Source: Orobanche coerulescens
Taxonomy: Eukaryota; Streptophyta; Magnoliopsida; Lamiales; Orobanchaceae
DNA length: 64,000 bases
Assembly: GCA_033398695.1 (NCBI GenBank)
Contig: CM065802.1
Span: 138,122,096 to 138,186,095, forward strand
Reading direction: 5' to 3'
Each line of letters starts with the position of its first letter. Position 1 is the first letter of the stretch. Below are positions 11,290 through 23,515 of the stretch, in pieces. The notes beneath the pieces were generated by a model that searched no databases, was not told the origin of the DNA, and saw only the letters and a program-made list of their open reading frames with translations. The position numbers and the translations under genes were made by a program.

Positions 11290-11625
11290 TCATGACTGTC
11301 GTTCCCGTTCATCCTTAAATTGTATCCACAAAGCCATTAGTTCACGATGAACGTATCTACTGGGATGTGTACCAAGAATCTGTTGGATATCATGATCCAT
11401 AGATTCCTTACTCAATCCATCCTTCATAAATGCTATTTAATCTTCTCCATTTTTTGATACAAGCCCCACAAATTTGCATTGTGTGTCACATGTCCACCGA
11501 GCACATTTATAGCACCCACCTAATTTTTTTGCTCTCCATTTCTTTGCAAAACTACTCTTACCTGTACCTGGCATGTACTTAAATGAACATGAAAATCCAC
11601 CAGATAATCGAACTTGTGCTTCAAT
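11290..11625 (-). pseudogene. Relict ORF with Cys-rich motif, truncated by copia-2; unrecognised
   Basis: The minus frame from the copia-2 LTR edge (11625) to a stop at 11290-11292 has 112 codons with only one internal stop (TAA at 11437-11439). It reads FKYMPGTGKSSFAKKW, then a cysteine cluster CYKCARWTCDTQC (C-x2-C-x4-C-x3-C), then after the stop an acidic/basic C-terminus ending IQFKDERERQS. The length of open frame on both sides of one stop argues for former coding sequence. The 5' part is lost at the copia-2 insertion. I do not recognise the family. A GTAAGAGT splice donor-like site lies within it, so part could be intron. Confidence 0.5.
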
Positions 11626-11626
11626 C

Positions 11627-12945
11627 TGGTAGGAGTATGCCCTTGAATGCCACTCAGAGGATGTTGAGTGAGGGCATTGTACTTGTTATTATGTAAATTC
11701 ATTATCATAAGGTAAATGGATGTTTCTTTATTTACTGGTAGTTACTGGCGTTCCTAACTCGTAAATATATATATAAACTAGTCCGTGTATTTGAGAGCAA
11801 AACATTCCACTCCTTATTGGATAAGGGGGTCGGCACTGGAAAAGTTTATAGCTCAAATACTTAATCGTTCGCAAGTCGATGAAACTTGACTGGGCGTTAA
11901 GTTTATGTGAAGACTTGTATGACGTGTTCTTTGACATGGAGAGTGCATGTCGAACACTAATGGTTAGTGGGAGCACACATTGTGAGTATGTTAATTGTAT
12001 TAGTATACTCGAACCGACTCACCCTCGATTCATCACACGGATTTCATTCTGGGACAGTCAATGACGGAATCGAAAGGTTGTGATAGGTATTCGTGAACCT
12101 TCGACTTGAGGATTTAGTAAGGATGTGCTTGTGACGTCAAGATTTTCATTAGAGTAGTTTGACCACGTGGCAAAGGCGAGGTCAACCTCGACGTGCGTCT
12201 TGACGGGCAAGTAGCAGGTCCTACTGAATACCAAGATAGAATTCTTTCTCCTGTTAGTGAACGAGTTATATGTCCTATGCGGTTATTGGCAGATGAGATG
12301 ATAAGTCTTTGGCCAAAGCAGTGGAGCTAGTTGTATTGGATACATGAAAGCTTGATGATCTCGATTTGCATTAACGCATGCATAGCGTTAAGTACATATA
12401 GGATTTGATTGACCGTGACCCTATAACTTGATCGTGACATTTGAAAGAAGGGTTTATATGTATACTGGTATTCACGACAGAATGGTTCTTGAATGATCCC
12501 AATCATTCGTTCTCACTTAGGGTACAGTGTAGGCCGCCAGGCTGGCTAGGTGGTGCTACTACTCTTTGGTTCCTCCCATTGCTGACTGAGATGGACCTAC
12601 CGAGTCGCGCAATAGGATTGACGACGGAATGAATCGAGCTTATTCTCTCATTATGAATATTAGATATTGGATATCTAATTTTGGGACATTGGATGTCTAA
12701 ATCGATTTATTGGATAAATTGATTTATGGACTAATGAATTAAATAAATTACTGGGTGATTAATTTAATTCATAGATATAATTATTTCTTGGAAAATTAAT
12801 TATGTTATTATGTATTTGATGTGATTAATTAATTGGATTAATTAATTGATATAAATACATCGGAACGGAATCAGAGTTTATCTGTTTGGACTCACATGAG
12901 TCCGGAACAAACCGAACTCTTTCATTCCCTTCTAGATGGGCCGCC
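11627..12945 (+). repeat. copia-2 5' LTR, left part
   Basis: This segment runs from the LTR start to the point where element A entered. Short ORFs in it are not supported as genes. It continues at 60778. Combined LTR length would be near 2 kb. Confidence 0.85.
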
Positions 12946-13390
12946 TGTAACACCCTGAGATATTCAGAATAATTACAGCGCCGTAAACCATTTATATAAG
13001 AATTTACAAGGCTAAATTAAAGAAATACGGAATAATACAAAAATACCATAAAAATTTAGTAGTTCGGCAACTGGTTCAACAACCCAAATGAATCCAATTA
13101 TTACAACATTTCAAATCATCAACAAGACACACGTACTCGAGTACTGTAAATAACACCAGAATAATAAGACAACACGACAGATAACATCACTGAGCCCCTT
13201 CGTCATCGTGTCGGTACTGTGGTTTCTTCCCCGCTCCTCGGCTACCTGGACATCAAAACAAATGTCCACCCCAGAAGGAGTTAGCAAAACGACGCTAGTA
13301 CAAGTACCATAATATACAAACTCAGATATGCAACAATGATGCATGGAAAAATACATAACACGGACTTCTGCTACCGGAATCCAACGATGC
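12946..13390 (-). repeat. Element A 3' LTR, segment 1 of 4
   Basis: This matches 58360-58797 of the 5' LTR and stops at the GATGC duplication of element B. It includes the GGCTACCT acceptor-like site and a weakened copy of the CCCC/GGGG hairpin near 13260-13280. Later segments are 23459-23515, 42522-44127 and 44763-45127. Confidence 0.9.
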
Positions 13391-15859
13391 TGTAACACCC
13401 CAAACTAGGCGGATATTACAGTGCCGTGGACCCCCGACTGGGACCCACCAGGCGAATGAAAATGAATGAATTACACAGGTAAATGTAGTACCGAACCACA
13501 TTACAACATCAATTACTCCGATGAGGAGTTTTATACAACACACCCAGGATAAAATAGAATACATGTGTATTTTATGTGACAATAAAATACACAACACTGA
13601 ATGAAATGAGCATTCAAACGGAATGTCTGCAGCGGAATAAATAAAGGAAACATAAATGACTGAATAAATGACTGAGCAGATAGGGCCCCTACTAGTATCA
13701 CTGGGACTCCTCGCCGTCACCGTGCTCTCCCGTGCCTTAGCCTTGCCATGACACAGCAGCATCCCCAACGGGAAATCGATTACATAGAACAACAATCCTC
13801 AAGGGTTGAAAATACACAATCATGATATATCGAAATTATGAATTATCCAGCCGAAACATACGCAATCAAACATGCTATATGAATCGACTATCGATGCGGC
13901 TCAAGGAATGGCGCCACACTACGTCAGGGATGGAAATGTGTCCGTGCACTAGCCACCAGCAGTATCGATCGAATACACGTGTGGTCTTGTACCTAGTCGA
14001 TCTCACGAAGCCATCAACTCGTGTGCACGATCGATGTGAGGCCACCAACCAACACACGACTATAATGTGCCCGACATGAAAATCCTACACATACCAACCG
14101 GCACGCCAGTATGACCCGGAATGCCACAATATGACAAAAGTGACAACGAAAATGAATAATGACTCACCAAGATTAAATGATGGTGAAATGAATGATAGCT
14201 CAATGAAATGATCGGAACCGTCGTTCCTTATGACTGAAGTGATTAATTGACAATGACGAGTTTTGATACGGTTAATACAATGATGAATGAGTTACGATTA
14301 TGAATGAACAACAACAAAAGGAATGAATATCCTTTTAACCGAGTAAGAATTAACTTACACAATACCGATGAAGAATGTCCTTCCACGAACAACGTCCTAA
14401 ATGAAAATTCGGTCGCTCGAACAACCTTGAACATCAATAGTTATCAACAACCGATCAATACACGAATCAAATACGATCATAACCGACCCAAACGTCGATA
14501 CAACAATATCCGAACTCGTAGATGAACTCTAACGAAAACATTGAGATACCCGTTGGTTAAAACCAAACCCAAATTATCGAACCAACTCCAAAATGATTGA
14601 TTCAAACCAGCACAACATTATCAATGACATCAATAATCTCATAGAAGTCCACAATTCAAGTTAATAATAACGACAATCGGAAATCCCCAAAATAACCGAA
14701 GTCAACCCCAATGGTTCTTGAAATAATTCCGAAAATAACCATTAAATCCGTACGAATATACTTATCCAAGGTAGATAATCCATATCTAACATATTCCAAT
14801 GATAATCCAAGCTTACGAAGAAATCGGAAGGAAAACCCAAAATCCAAATTCTAGATCCAAGAGATTAATACCTTTGATTCGATGAGATGAAGATGATGAA
14901 ATGATGATTAATCCGAAAGATGAGCTTGAAGATGATGATTGATGATTACACCTCGAAGAATCCTCTCTGAATCGCTCGAAATCGCCCAAAACTACCGAAG
15001 GAATGAAATGAGATGAATAATGACGAACTCTGACTAAACTGTCCAATTTATAGTCAGTCCAGGTTAGCGTGCGCTAGCCCTTGTGCGTAGCGTGCGCTAA
15101 CGAGTAATTTGGGTAGTCCAGTACCCACTGTCCGAACACGGTAGCGCGCGCTACGTACCTTCTTGTAGCGTGCGCTACGGCCATATTACTAGCGTGCGCT
15201 AAGATCCATTATTAGCGTGCGCTAACGAAATATTGATGCCCAGTACTGGAGTCCAGAAAACTGTCTGCCCTCTGATCTGACCTCGATAGCGTGCGCTACA
15301 ACCATAGTTTAGCGTGCGCTAATATATCGGTTGCGTACGCTAACAACAACACATAGCGTGCGCTATGAAATAATCCAGTGCAGTCCAGTAGCCACTGGAC
15401 TCAACCTGATCCGTCCCTAGCGCGCGCTACTCCACACATATAGCGTGCGCTACTACAACCCGTTAGCGCGCGCTACTTACCACTCGTAGCGTGCGCTACA
15501 AATAATCTCACCTGCAGTCCAGTACCTTCTGGACTGCAGCCAGGACAACCTTAGCGTGCGCTAAAGCTGAGTGGTAGCGTGCGCTACCTATACCCAATTA
15601 GCGTACGCTAAAAGGAGTATGTAGCGTGCGCTACTCCTCACGCACAGCTCGCAACGAAATGACAATGATGATAAACGCGGCACGAAACTCCAATCCGATT
15701 AGTGATGAATGACGATTGATACACGATACAATTACTCTGAATGATGAATACCATGACTGAATATGAGTGACAAATGATCAATAATGAGTGAAATTCTTGA
15801 GTGATAATGGTGAATGATAAATCTTGAATGATAATTCTTGAATTACAACCGGTATTACA
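13391..15859 (-). repeat. Element B 3' LTR
   Basis: 2469 bp, TGTAACACCC to GGTATTACA. On the minus strand it holds the palindrome array 15065-15633 and a TATAAATT box (15045-15052), then an AT-rich transcribed part. ORFs shown by its repetitive text are not genes. Confidence 0.93.
15065..15633. repeat. Palindrome array in B 3' LTR, 18 copies
   Basis: Eighteen copies of TAGCGYRCGCTA: fourteen have centre TG, and others have CG or TA. They fall in a block of two and then four blocks of four starting at 15142, 15287, 15418 and 15552. Spacers between blocks carry their own inverted words, such as GTCCAGTA with CTGGAC. The array ends 12 bp from the TATA box. Confidence 0.92.
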
Positions 15860-15882
15860 TACACCCCCTTAAAAGAGTTTCG

Positions 15883-17350
15883 TCCCGAAACTAAGGGTCA
15901 AACAATTCGGGATAACTCTCCGGCATACTATCCTCGGTTTCCCAAGTAGCCTCTTCGACTCGTGTCTAGACCCGAATTTTAACCAAAGGAATCGTCTTAT
16001 TCCTCAACCGCTTGATTCGCCGCTCTAAAACTCGTATAGGACGTTCCTCATATGAATGATCATCGGCGATCTCGATTTCGTCGGCGAAGTATGTGACTCG
16101 GGTCGGCAACATACTTCCGCAATCGAGAGGCGTGAAATACATTATGAATTCGGCTCAACGCCGGAGGTAAAGCCAATCGATAAGCTAACTCGCCTACTCG
16201 ATCCAAAATCTCGAGCAGTCCATGAATCTCGGACTCAACTTTCCCTCTTCCCAAAGCGGAAGATACCACGACTCGGGGATACCTTGACCAACACATGGTC
16301 ACCGGCCTCGAACTCTAATGGTCGGCAGCGGTTATACGCATATGATTTACCCGACTCGGCGGTCAACAAACGACTTCTGATCAAAGCTACCTTCTCATGG
16401 GCGGCTATAAGCATATCGGGCTCAGTGCCGATTGATTCTGATAAGTCGTCCCAACACAATGGAGATCGACAACGATGACCATACAAGGCCTCGTAAGGTG
16501 CCATCTTGATCGAAGCATGCCAACTATTATTATACGTGAACTCGATTAATGGTAGTTGGGCTTCCCAATCGTCTTTCCAATCGAGGACGCATGCCCTCAA
16601 CATGTCCTCTAAGGTCTGAATAGTCCTCTCTGATTGTCCGTCGGACTGAGGATGAAAAGCGATCGAGATTAAATTTGAGTTCCCATAGCACGATGGTCGA
16701 TTTCCAAAATGCGACACAAACCGTCCGTCACGATCGGAAGCGATACTTTTAGAGTACCGTGCGATCGACTATCTCTTTAATGAACAATGGGCAAGTCTCT
16801 CGGGACCCCACGTATCCTTGATCTCAAGGAAATGAGCTGATTTGGTTAAGCGGTCCACGATCACCCAGATCGTGTTCATGCCACGACGACTCGTCGGCAA
16901 ACTCGTGATGAAATCCATAGAAATGTCTTCCCACTTCCACTCGGGAATAGGAAGAGGTTTCACATACCCACCGTCGGCGATGTTCAATCTTAACTTGTTG
17001 TGAGTTAAGCATCTCGAAACAAATTCTGCGACTTCTCGCTTCATATTACTCCACCGGTAATTTTGTTTCAAGTCCTTGTACATCTTACTAGACCGGATGC
17101 AGAATAAGGGTAGCATGAGCTTCTTTCAAAATCGAGTCTTTCAACTCGTCATTCGCGATACGCACAACCGATTCTTAAACCTCAAAAGTCCATCCTCGTG
17201 GACCACAAATCGAGGGCTTTCCCGAGCCACATCCTCTCGGATGCGCAACAATGATGGGTCCGAACCACGATTCTCTCGGATTTCCTCCTCGAGTGACGAT
17301 GAAATCTCTAACATACAAAGCCCTTCTGAACTCATGAAGCCGGACCTCGA
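15883..17350 (-). pseudogene. Element B integrase, frameshifted
   Basis: Segments in different frames show KMYKDLKQNYRWSNMKREVA, MDFITSLPTSRRGMNTIWVI, HPQSDGQSERTIQTLEDM and the ALPPALSRIHNVFHASRLRK tail. Frameshifts occur every few hundred bases, many at CAG/CTG contexts. The chromodomain-like end near 15900-16100 is recognisable only in fragments. Confidence 0.82.
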
Positions 17351-17358
17351 TCTCGGGT

Positions 17359-18870
17359 CTAAGGAATTCTATTGAAGCTCCTACGAATTGTTAAATGGGC
17401 AAGCATCTGCTCCTGAACGGACTTACGACTCAAGGCGTCGGCGACAACGTTCGCCTTGCCCGAGTGGTAGAGGATCTCGATATCATAATCTTTGATTAAT
17501 TCCAACCACCGTCTCTGACGCATATTTAACTCCTTCTGAGTAAATATATACTTTAAACTCTTATGATCGGTGAATATCTGACAGGTAACGCCATAAAGAT
17601 AATGACGCCAAATCTTCAATGCGAACACCACGGCTGCTAGCTCCAGGTCGTGGGTCGGATAATTAACCTCGTAAGGTCTCAATTGCCGCGAAGCATAAGC
17701 GATAACTTTCCCGTTCTGCATGAGTACACATCCGAGACCCTGTCCGGACGCATCACTATAGACCACAAATCCCTCCGTCCCTTGCGGTAAAGAAAGGACA
17801 GGTGCTGAAGTTAACCGGCTCTTGAGTTCCTCAAAACTCTGTTGACACGCGTCGGACCACATGTATTTCTTATCCTTCCGTAAAAGGTTCGTCATGGGTT
17901 GAGCGATTTTACAAAATCCTTCCACAAACCGCCGATAATAACCCGCTAATCCGAGAAAACTTCGGATTTCCTTAACGTTCTTCGGAGGTAGCCAATCCCG
18001 AATAGCCTCCGTTTTCTGAGGATCGACACGAACTCTGTCTGATGAAATTACATGTCCGAGAAAAGTCACTTCGGACATCCAGAACTCACATTTGGAAAAC
18101 TTCCCATAAAGTTGTTCTCGTCTCAACACGTCGAGCACTTGATGAAGGTGAAACTCGTGTTCCTCCCGGTCACGAGAATAAATCAAAATGTCATCGATGA
18201 AGACAACAACAAACCGATCCAAAAGTCGATGAAGACCCGATTCATTAACTCCATAAATACCGCAGTGCATTAGTCAAACCGAGCGGCATAACCACAAACT
18301 CATAATGACCATAGCGTGTTGAAACGCCGTCCTCGCGATATCCGACTCTCGAATCCATCGATGATATCCAGATCTTGATCGATCTTGGAAAATCGAAGCT
18401 CCTGAAGTTGATCTAAGAGATCATCAATGCGGGGTAAAGGATACTTATTCTTGATCGTCACCGGTTCAATTCCGTGTAATCAATACACAAGCGGAGCGAA
18501 CCATCCTTCTTCTTGACAAACAACACCGGTGCTCCCCACGGGACGCACTCGGTCGGATATAACCTTTCTCGAACAACTCCTCAAGTTGGTTCTTTAATTC
18601 TGCATTTCGGTCGGGGCCATCCGTGCAGTGCCTTCGATATCGGGGGCGTACCGGGCTCCAACTCAATCGTGAATTCCACATCCCTCTGTGGAGGCAAACT
18701 GTAACTCGTGCGGAAAAACATCGGCATATTCCCTCACCACCGGAATATCCGTTAACATTCTTGATGATTTCTCGGTTTTGGCCATATAGCACCAATAACC
18801 GACACATCACGATTGAGTAACCTTCTGCTTTCATCAAATTAATGACTTTACGAGCAGTAGGATTACCTCC
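17359..18870 (-). pseudogene. Element B reverse transcriptase and RNase H
   Basis: 17359-18270 is a continuous frame with [77 protein letters not shown] and VVADALSRK. The RT N-terminal half (18271-18870) is broken by frameshifts, although [14 protein letters not shown] pieces can be read. Catalytic residues in the kept part look intact. Confidence 0.85.
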
Positions 18871-19186
18871 TGAAACACATTCGACTCCATAAATGCGAAA
18901 TGATAGTGACCAAACGCTTTCGGACACTAATGATGGCATCATGACGATCCATCCAATCAATACCCAAGATGACGTCGTCCCTCGGCAAATCTACTACGAT
19001 TAGGTCGGCCATACACGACCATGGCCCAGATCGGACAATTACGAATCTCACGGTTCTCGATAATTCGTCTACCATCGGGTAGGCGATGACATAAGGCTCG
19101 CAACTAGTAGCACTACCCGGGCGTAGTCTACTCAAACATGACTCGGAAATGAATGAATGAGATGCACCGGTATCAAAAGGATACAC
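18863..19186 (-). pseudogene. Element B aspartic protease
   Basis: The frame contains FDTGASHSFIS, the retroviral-type aspartic protease site, then VDLPRDDVILGIDWMDRHDA. It would cleave the polyprotein. It is cut at both ends by frameshifts. Confidence 0.82.
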
Positions 19187-19429
19187 GAGGTTGAGATAGG
19201 ATATCGAGTGTACACGAGATCACTCGGGCCTCGGGATCATCGGTCTTCTTCATCTCATAAATTCGGGCTTGCCGCCCCCGAACCGGACGCTCCGTCAAAG
19301 CTCTTAGCTCGCCTTTAGCTCTGTCGTCTTGAGCAGCCGACCGAGTAGCTGATTACGCATGTTGAATGACACAGGAGCTGAGATGGCCGGAGTGGGTTTA
19401 GAGTCCCTTCGGCAAAAACGGGCCCTATG

Positions 19430-20518
19430 CCCGGCATTCCCATGATTGTGGCACGTGATGTTTTTGGACACTTAGTCCGAAATGACCACATTCCTCACAG
19501 TTGAAACAAGTGATGGCCGGCGCCGCTCGCGGCCGAGATTCCGCGGGTTTAGACGCCGTGGGAGGTCGCTCGAGAAAAAGTAGAGCCATACGTGGTTTCT
19601 TGAAAGTGGCGACTCCGTCAGGCCGATTACAGTTCTTGGACTTCTTGCTAGCGAGACGAAGGTTCTTGCTAGCAATTTCCTTAGCGATGGCTCGTAGGTA
19701 AGAGCTTTCTCAATGAACTCGGCAGTGGCACGATTATGATTAAATGGCGAAGTCTCATACGGGGTTTTGACCTCTTGCTTTGAAATACTTGATCTTGTCC
19801 GCTTCGAGTGAATGATAGATGAGGCGACGGAAGAAGTTCTGAAATTTTTCGGCGATGGCGAGAACATCATCATCCGCCGAAAGGTCGGGAGTGAGTAATT
19901 ACAACTTGGCCTCCCGAGTGGGGCCGGATAGTACCTCTCCATCATGAGAGTCTTGAGGCGATCCCAAGTACATGTTCCGTCAGGCTTCAACGATAACCAC
20001 CATGAATGAGCGCTCTTACGAGATAGTAAGCGCAGCGAAACTTTATGCCCTTCAGGGCAATCCACCATAGCAAATAACTTCTCAAAATGCTCAAGCCAAT
20101 GAACAATATCCGCCGGCTCGGATGAGCCCTCAAAGGTAGGTGGTCTGGCGAGAGATATCGATAATGATTTTGCTTACACCCTCTCTTGCCTGCGAGGTGG
20201 CGGCGGAGGAGCCTGCTGATTTTGATTGACGGAGTTATGCATCGTCTCCATCAACTGAGCCATCTGGGTCATTTGGGCCATCATGCCACTGCATAAATGC
20301 GAGTGGGTCAACCGGACACCCTCGGCGAGCCGTGTCCGAGTGCGACTCCCCGATAGTGAATGATCGCGTCGGTGAGTGAGTGGCGGCGTCATTGCTCGAT
20401 GAGTTAGCATTATTCTGGCATTTGCACGTGTATTCGCACGAGTTCTCGGGATTCGGCCCGCTCCACGGCCTCGTCCTCCACGTCCTCTGCGACCCTTTCC
20501 ATCGAAGTGGAAAGTCAT
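19430..20518 (-). pseudogene. Element B gag
   Basis: 20174-20518 starts at an ATG and gives a basic Gly/Arg-rich N-terminus and a QMTQMAQLMETM segment. 19472-20068 contains FDGKG-unrelated gag core text such as RKSAHSWWLSLKPDGTCTWD and MMERYYPAP. A knuckle-like CFNCEECGHF is readable at about 19470-19505 with later cysteines displaced. Multiple frameshifts. Confidence 0.7.
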
Positions 20519-20992
20519 ATGATGATTATATATCTCGCATGAGTATCACATTATGATTACATTATGAAATGATGAAAATGAGCATACGCGCTCACATACA
20601 ACGATTACATGAATGATTAATTGACGTGACATGATTATACGATAAAATTCTTGAAATGATTATCTTGAACAATTTAACAAGATTGATGATATGATCTTCA
20701 AGATCAACAACCGAGTAATGAAATGAATTGAGTGATTAATGAGTTAACATTATCGACTTGATCACAATTGAAATTGATGAATGAGGATTGTTAAGCGATG
20801 AATTATGAATGAATGATTATTGCGAGAAATTATACCATGGCATCGAAATCTTACAGTTCTTGGTACGATTGGCTCGGCATTTGCACAGTCACACGTGACG
20901 CGAAAGTCCAATGATACTAGTCCGATGACGATGATTTCAAATGAGACATGACTTGGAGGGTAGTATTCAAAACCACTCTCCGATACCAACTC

Positions 20993-23453
20993 TGTAACAC
21001 CCCAAACTAGGCGGATATTACGGTCTGTGGACCCCAGTAGGACCCACCGAGGCGAATGAAAATGAATGAATTACAGGTAAATGTAGTACCGAACCACATT
21101 ACAACATCAATTACTCCGATGAGGAGTTTTATACAACACACCTGAGGATAAAATAGAATACATGTGTATTTTATGTGACGATAAAATACACAACACCGAA
21201 TGAAATGAGCATTCAAGCGGAATGTCTGCGTGGAATCAATAAAGGAAACATAAATGACTAAATAAATGATCGAGCAGTAGGGCCCCTACTAGTATCACTG
21301 GACTCCTCGCCGTCACCGTGCTCTCCCGTGCCTTAGCCTTGCCATGACACAGCAGCATCCCCAGCGGGAATCGGTTACAGAACAACAATCCTCAAGGGTT
21401 GAAAATACACAATCATGATATATACGAAATTATGAATTATCTCAGCCGAAACATACGCAATCAAACATGCTATATGAATCGACTATCAGTACGGCTCAAG
21501 GAATGGCGCCACACTACGTCCGGGATGGAAATGTGTCCGTGCACTAGCCACCAACGAGTATCGATCGAATACACGTGTGGTCTTGTACCTAGTCAGTCTC
21601 ACGAAGCCATCAACTCGTGTGCACAGTCCAATGTGAGGCCACCAACCAACACACGACTATAATGTGCCCGACATGAAAATCCTACACATACCAACCGGCA
21701 CGCCAGTATGACCCGGAATGCCACAATATGACAAAAGTGACAACGAAAATGAATAATGACTCACCAAGATTAAATGATGGTGAAATGAATGATAGCTCAA
21801 TGAAATGATCGGAACCGTCGTTCCTTATGACTGAAGTGATTAATTGACAATGACGAGTTTTGATACGGTTAATACAATGATGAATGAGTTACGATTATGA
21901 ATGAACAACAACAAAAGGAATGAATATCCTTTTAACCGAGTAAGAATTAACTTACACAATACCGATGAAGAATGTCCTTCCACGAACAACGTCCTAAATG
22001 AAAAGTCGGTCGCTCGAACAACCTTGAACATCAATAGTTACCAACAACCGATCAATACACGAATCAAATACGATCATAACCGACCCAAACGTCGATACAA
22101 CAATATCCGAACTCGTAGATGAACTCTAACGAAAACATTGAGATACCCGTTGGTTAAAACCAATCCCAAATTATCGAACCAACTCCAAAATGATTGATTC
22201 AAACCAGCACAACATTATCAATGACATCAATAATCTCATAGAAGTCCACAATTCAAGTTAATAATAACGACAATCGGAAATCCCCAAAATAACCGAAGTC
22301 AACCCCAATGGTTCTTGAAATAATTCCGAAAATAACCATTAAATCTGTACGAATATACTTATCCAAGGTAGATAATCCATATCTAACATATTCCAATGAT
22401 AATCCAAGCTTACACGAAGAAATCGGAAGGAAAACCCAAAAATCCGAAATTCTAGATCCAAGAGATTAATACCTTTGATTCGATGAGATGAAGATGATGA
22501 AATGATGATTAATCCGAAAGATGAGCTTGAAGATGATGATTGATGATTACACCTCGAAGAATCCTCTCTGAATCGCTCGAAATCGCCCAAAACTATCGAA
22601 GGAATGAAATGAGGTGAATAATGACGAACTCTGACTAAACTGTCCAATTTATAGTCAGTCCAGGTTAGCGTGCGCTAGCCCTTGTGCGTAGCGTGCGCTA
22701 ACGAGTAATTTGGGTAGTCCAGTACCTTTGTCCGAACACGGTAGCGCGCTACGTACCTTCTTGTAGCGTGCGCTACGGCCATATTACTAGCGTGCGCTAA
22801 GATCCATTATTAGTGTGCGCTAACGAAATATTGATGCCCAGTACTGGAGTCCAGAAAACTGTCTGCCCTCTGATCTGACCTCGATAGCGTGCGCTACAAC
22901 CATAGTTTAGCGTGCGCTAATATATCGGTTGCGTACGTTAACAACAACACATAGCGTGCGCTATGAAATAATCGATGCGATCCGGTAGCCACTGGACTCA
23001 ACACGATCCGTCCCTAGCGCGCGCTACTCCACACATATAGCGTGCGCTACTACAACCCGTTAGCGCGCGCTACTTACCACTCGTAGCGTGCGCTACAAAT
23101 AATCTCACTGCGATCCGGTACCTTACGGTGCGGCCAGACAACCTAAGCGTGCGCTAAAGCTGAGTGGTAGCGTGCGCTACCTATACCCAATTAGCGTACG
23201 CTCAAAGGAGTATGTAGCGGGCGCTACTCCTCACGCATACTCATAACGAAATGACAATGATGATAAACGCGGCACGAAACTCCAATCCGATTAGTGATGA
23301 ATGACGATTGATACACGATACAATTACTCTGAATGATGAATACCATGACTGAATATGAGTGACAAATGATCAATAATGAGTGAAATTACTGAGTGATAAT
23401 GACTGAATGATAAATACTGAATGATAATTACTGAATTACAACCGGGTATTACA
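20993..23453 (-). repeat. Element B 5' LTR
   Basis: 2461 bp, closely matching the 3' LTR; palindromes lie at 22666-23225 and the TATA box at 22646-22653. Most differences between the two copies lie in CAG/CTG contexts rather than being scattered. Confidence 0.93.
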
Positions 23454-23458
23454 GATGC

Positions 23459-23515
23459 AAATCCTCATGATTCCATCAACACAACATGGGTAATCCAATG
23501 ATCCAGCGCCCTCAG
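23459..23515 (-). repeat. Element A 3' LTR, segment 2 of 4
   Basis: A 57-bp island between elements B and LARD, matching the 5' LTR at about 58803-58860 (AAATCCTCAT through AGCGCCCTCAG). It proves that both neighbours are insertions into one LTR. Confidence 0.93.

Larger units (their letters stand above)
13391..23453 (-). mobile_element. Ty3/gypsy element B, inserted in element A LTR
   Basis: Flanked by GATGC at 13386-13390 and 23454-23458. The sister LTR of A has the empty site at about 58793-58803. LTRs are 13391-15859 and 20993-23453. The primer site TGGTATCGGAG (minus) abuts the right LTR and the purine tract TTTTAAGGGGGTG abuts the left. Coding sequence at 15880-20518 is in many frames. 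Confidence 0.93.

Noticed and set aside
13111..13795. ORFs of 95 and 157 codons near the A/B junction
   Set aside because: They span the boundary of two LTRs, so they are chance frames.
15065..15633. CRISPR-like array
   Set aside because: Repeats are 12-bp palindromes with irregular short spacers in a plant LTR, with no cas genes; not CRISPR.
15065..15633. Centromeric satellite
   Set aside because: The array is confined to a few hundred bases within each LTR and reappears at the same LTR position, so it is part of the element.
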